This document shows positions 7,097 to 8,670 of a DNA stretch of 8,670 nucleotides, piece by piece. Made by a program: the position numbers and the translations under genes. Below the pieces are notes generated by a model. The model saw only the letters and a list, made by a program, of their open reading frames with translations. It made no database searches and had not been told where the DNA came from. The DNA comes from Clostridia bacterium (GTDB lineage Bacteria > Bacillota > Clostridia > Oscillospirales > Oscillospiraceae). Location of the stretch: positions 1 to 8,670 of the forward strand of contig QKDF01000001.1 of assembly GCA_003245395.1 (NCBI GenBank), in the 5' to 3' direction. Position 1 is the stretch's first letter. Every line of letters starts with the position of its first letter.

Positions 7097-8154
7097 TTAG
7101 ACGCTTCCTCCTCTTCTTCGGTTTCGCCGGTGAGATCTTCCGCCGCTTCAACCTGAGATTCTTCCTTTCCGCCGGCCTCAGCGTCCGCCTTGCCGTTCAG
7201 CAGAGCCGCAGCCTTTGTGGCAACCGCATCGTCGTCGTCTGTCAGATCCAGGAACACGTCTTCCAAAGAGGCCATTTGCGGACGCATCTCCAGCAGAGGG
7301 CATTCGGCCTTGGCAAAAGCATAAAACAGCTCCTCCCGCAGGTCGCCTACCGTGGTCACCTCCAGCCGCACCGTATCGTCGGTGAGTTCGGTGGCCGTGT
7401 GACCCGTAATTCCCGGAATTCCCAGCAGTATCTGCTCGGCCTTCTCCTTGGAGGCTTTTGCCACCAATTCGATCCGGTCGCTTGCAGAGAGTTTTTCCTC
7501 CAGCTCATCCGGCGTATCGCAGGCAACCAGCCGTCCCTTGCGGATAATCAGCACATGGTCGCACACCGCCCGGATTTCGGAAAGGATGTGGGAACTGATG
7601 ATCACCGTGTGGTCTTTGGCCAGATGGCGAATCAGATCGCGGATTTCCACCACCTGTTTGGGGTCCAGACCGACGGTGGGCTCATCCAGAATGATGATCT
7701 TCGGAAAGCCCAGAATGGCCTGTGCCAGACCTACCCGCTGCCGATAGCCTTTCGACAGGTTCCGGATCAGACGGCGGCTCATATCCTCCAGATGCGTCAG
7801 AGAAATGACCTTTCCGACCTGCTCTTCCTGCTCCTGGCGGGGCAGTTTTTTCAACTCCGCACAAAACTGCAGGTACTCCAGCACTGTCATGTCCATGTAC
7901 AGCGGCGGCAGCTCGGGCAGATAGCCGACGCAGCGTCTGGCCTCCTCCGGCTCTTCCGACAGGTCGTGCCCTTCGATGATGACCTGTCCCTCTGTTGCGG
8001 CCAAATATCCGGTGATAATATTCATTGTTGTGGATTTACCCGCACCATTCGGTCCCAAGAAACCAAAAATGCGGCCGTCCTCCACCGTAAAGCTCAGATG
8101 ATCCACGGCATAATGGTCACCGTAACGCTTCACCAGGTTTTTTACTTCTATCAC
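7093..8154 (-). CDS. ABC transporter ATP-binding protein (GldA-like) with acidic C-terminal tail
   Basis: A 353-residue ATPase that should power the ABC-2 permease encoded next. Motifs: Walker A GPNGAGKS (34-41), a Q-loop position with Glu (GYLPE, about 77-81), signature LSKGYRQ (133-139), Walker B IIILDEPT (153-160, catalytic E158), D-loop GLDP and H-loop His189. A C-terminal module ending SLEDVFLDLT (296-305) is typical of the drug/Na/Gld-type exporter ATPases. Residues 306-353 are an extra low-complexity tail, roughly one third Asp/Glu, finishing with a run of five Glu. The start is GTG at 8154; GGAGGG lies about 8 nt upstream. It is the first gene of the operon, with the promoter at 8193-8223. 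The substrate cannot be told from the sequence. Confidence 0.95.
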   Translation of the reverse strand: MIEVKNLVKRYGDHYAVDHLSFTVEDGRIFGFLGPNGAGKSTTMNIITGYLAATEGQVIIEGHDLSEEPEEARRCVGYLPELPPLYMDMTVLEYLQFCAELKKLPRQEQEEQVGKVISLTHLEDMSRRLIRNLSKGYRQRVGLAQAILGFPKIIILDEPTVGLDPKQVVEIRDLIRHLAKDHTVIISSHILSEIRAVCDHVLIIRKGRLVACDTPDELEEKLSASDRIELVAKASKEKAEQILLGIPGITGHTATELTDDTVRLEVTTVGDLREELFYAFAKAECPLLEMRPQMASLEDVFLDLTDDDDAVATKAAALLNGKADAEAGGKEESQVEAAEDLTGETEEEEEASK

Positions 8155-8192
8155 AAAAATACCCTCCTCGGCTTTTTGTCTCGTGCGTATCC

Positions 8193-8198
8193 ATTATA
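8193..8198 (-). promoter_or_regulatory. -10 box of the ABC operon promoter
   Basis: The minus strand reads TATAAT. Transcription would start near 8186, giving a leader of about 32 nt to the GTG at 8154. At a 17-bp spacer the -35 position (8216-8221) reads AAGATC, matching TTGACA at only two of six bases. A strong -10 with no -35 suggests dependence on an activator. Confidence 0.65.
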
Positions 8199-8205
8199 GA
8201 GGTAT

Positions 8206-8223
8206 ATCTTAATCGGATCTTAA
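8206..8223 (-). promoter_or_regulatory. Tandem direct repeat, probable response-regulator operator
   Basis: On the minus strand TTAAGAT occurs twice (8223-8217 and 8212-8206) with a 4-bp spacer, so the period is exactly 11 bp, one helical turn. The copies span about -37 to -20 of the ABC promoter and replace its -35 box. OmpR/PhoB-family regulators are known to bind such head-to-tail repeats as dimers at this position. That the regulator encoded at 3439-2762 binds here is inference. Confidence 0.5.
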
Positions 8224-8350
8224 AATCAACTAAAAACCTGTCTCAAATCAAATTTTATAAAATATTTTTCCAATTTTACTTGATTTTGGGCATAATTTTT
8301 ATAGATGTTCACAAACTGTTTTTAAAAATTCAAGATTGTTTTCAAATTTG
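8221..8350. other. A+T-rich intergenic block
   Basis: By direct count, 25 of the 120 bases at 8221-8340 are G or C (about 21%), against clearly G+C-rich flanking genes. The block contains many A and T tracts and a perfect 10-bp palindrome TCAAATTTGA at 8342-8351. It sits directly upstream of the ABC operon promoter and could act as an UP element or a curved or nucleoid-protein-bound segment. I see no coding frame in it. Confidence 0.6.
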
Positions 8351-8366
8351 AGTGCTATCCTAAACG

Positions 8367-8495
8367 CAACCTCAAGAGAGAGCGCGGTGGGGCGTCAGGC
8401 CCCCCCTCCTCGGCAGGTCCCTTTCATTTTCTTTCCTTTCTCTCTTTTCTCTTCCGTTCAAAGGCCGCACTGAAAGGTGCGGCCTTTGAATATTT
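8367..8495 (+). ncRNA. Candidate small RNA (speculative)
   Basis: A possible extended -10 promoter, TG at 8353-8354 followed by TATCCT at 8356-8361, would start a transcript near 8367. Downstream come a G+C-rich part with a GGGGC/GCCCC hairpin (8389-8393 with 8399-8403), an almost pure pyrimidine tract (about 8417-8455) and a 14-bp terminal hairpin. There is no convincing plus-strand reading frame. I do not recognise it as a known RNA family. The terminator is the strongest evidence; the 5' end is a guess. Confidence 0.3.
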
Positions 8496-8496
8496 T
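8457..8496 (+). terminator. 14-bp hairpin with short T run, terminator-like
   Basis: The perfect 14-bp stem pairs 8457-8470 with 8477-8490 around a 6-nt loop, followed on the plus strand by TATTTT. The minus-strand side lacks a T tract. No plus-strand protein gene precedes it in the window, so it either ends an unannotated RNA or insulates the downstream promoter at 8577. Confidence 0.6.
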
Positions 8497-8500
8497 CCAC

Positions 8501-8528
8501 AGCAAGATCGGTCAGGAACAATCTTGCT
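8501..8528. repeat. 8-bp inverted repeat, AGCAAGAT and ATCTTGCT
   Basis: Perfect arms at 8501-8508 and 8521-8528 flank a 12-nt centre. No T tract follows on either side, so it is not a terminator. It lies about 50 bp upstream of the plus-strand -35 box and could be an operator for the next gene. Confidence 0.4.
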
Positions 8529-8576
8529 CTCCGTTTGGCTTAACTTGCACATTTCTTTCATTTTTGAGTTCTTTAC

Positions 8577-8605
8577 TTGCAATTTATCCACCCATTCTAT
8601 ATAAT
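8577..8605 (+). promoter_or_regulatory. Predicted promoter for the gene beyond the window
   Basis: TTGCAA (8577-8582, four of six to consensus) is separated by 17 bp from a perfect TATAAT (8600-8605). Transcription would start near 8612, giving a leader of about 60 nt to a gene whose ribosome binding site is at 8660. Confidence 0.65.
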
Positions 8606-8614
8606 CTTAGCGAT

Positions 8615-8632
8615 GAGTGAACAATTTCACAA
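8615..8632. promoter_or_regulatory. Rex-like operator in the leader of the next gene
   Basis: The site reads GAGTGAA, four bases, TTCACAA. Compared with the known Rex form TTGTGAA-N4-TTCACAA it matches 12 of 14 defined bases, with the right arm perfect. At about +4 to +21 it would block transcription. Rex represses fermentative and redox genes according to NADH/NAD+. The downstream gene is not in view, so this rests on motif resemblance only. Confidence 0.3.
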
Positions 8633-8659
8633 AACTTGATTCAAAATTCAAGAAACTAC

Positions 8660-8665
8660 GGAGGA
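8660..8665 (+). promoter_or_regulatory. Shine-Dalgarno of a gene starting past the window
   Basis: GGAGGA lies 5 bases before the window end. With normal spacing the start codon would fall just beyond 8670. The product cannot be told. Confidence 0.7.
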
Positions 8666-8670
8666 ACAGA

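Larger units (their letters stand above)
8325..8653 (+). repeat. 11-bp direct repeat at both ends of the intergenic region
   Basis: AAAATTCAAGA occurs at 8325-8335 and again at 8643-8653. The second copy is part of an imperfect inverted repeat (CTTGA at 8635-8639 with TCAAG at 8648-8652) just before the Shine-Dalgarno at 8660. Both lie in A+T-rich sequence, so chance is plausible. Confidence 0.3.

Noticed and set aside
5945..8199. Two further long plus-strand frames (5945-7156 and 7063-8199)
   Set aside because: Both lie opposite the ABC genes with confirmed Walker, signature and membrane motifs. Their Gln/His/Arg-rich products look like antisense shadows.
8410..8420. Plus-strand CAGGTCC, recalling the SRP RNA loop
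   Set aside because: The conserved GGAAGGAAGCAG that must follow is absent.
8405..8424. Minus-strand GGGACCTGCCG resembling the cobalamin-riboswitch B12 box
   Set aside because: Only the end of the box matches. The other conserved segments of that riboswitch are not found within reach, and no cobalamin gene follows.
8372..8470. Minus-strand 32-codon GTG frame, and a 10-codon ATG frame at 8427-8395
   Set aside because: The first starts inside the terminator stem, has no Shine-Dalgarno and has extreme composition (Arg/Glu-rich). The second has only a weak purine-rich lead and is too short to separate from chance.
1..8670. CRISPR arrays, insertion sequences, tRNA or rRNA genes
   Set aside because: No repeat-spacer pattern, transposase, terminal inverted repeats or recognisable structural RNA core was seen on either strand.

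Overview
The window (8,670 bp) looks like chromosomal DNA of a moderately high-G+C, low-GC-lineage (Firmicutes/Clostridia) anaerobe, most like the gut Oscillospiraceae group. This is inferred from strong AGGAGG-type ribosome binding sites, TATAAT promoters, U-tract terminators, and the family mix: a clostridial-style CPC metal ATPase and a GldA/GldF/GldG/DUF4340 ABC operon. The species cannot be fixed from the sequence alone.

Layout. (1) 2-1486, plus strand: the 3' two thirds of a P1B-type Zn/Cd/Pb-exporting ATPase whose 5' end lies outside the window. It converges on (2) a minus-strand two-component system, response regulator (3439-2762) then histidine kinase (2755-1532). One bidirectional hairpin terminator at 1494-1533 separates them. 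(3) 3440-3691 is a 252-bp regulatory gap holding a consensus-like minus-strand promoter, a small inverted repeat over its -10, a GC palindrome and a strong intrinsic terminator that lies between that promoter and the regulator start codon. (4) 8154-3692, minus strand: a tight four-gene operon encoding an ABC ATPase, an ABC-2 permease, a GldG-like membrane-anchored extracytoplasmic protein and a DUF4340 membrane-anchored protein. The first two overlap by 4 bp and the later gaps are 12 and 15 bp. (5) 8155-8670 has no protein gene I can support. It contains the ABC operon promoter with an 11-bp-period direct repeat (TTAAGAT twice), a 120-bp block of about 21% G+C, a possible small RNA ending in a 14-bp hairpin, and a plus-strand promoter with a Rex-like operator and Shine-Dalgarno for a gene starting just past the window.

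How it may work together. The ABC operon and the kinase/regulator pair are on the same strand and adjacent. The only OmpR-type tandem direct repeat I found sits exactly where the ABC promoter lacks a -35 box. The simplest model is a sensor-regulated ABC-2 export or envelope machine of the GldFG/DUF4340 type, with its terminator doubling as a possible attenuator for the regulator genes. The families are recognisable; the transported substrate, the signal sensed and the regulatory link are inference. The metal ATPase is convergent and separately terminated, so a functional link to the rest is not supported.
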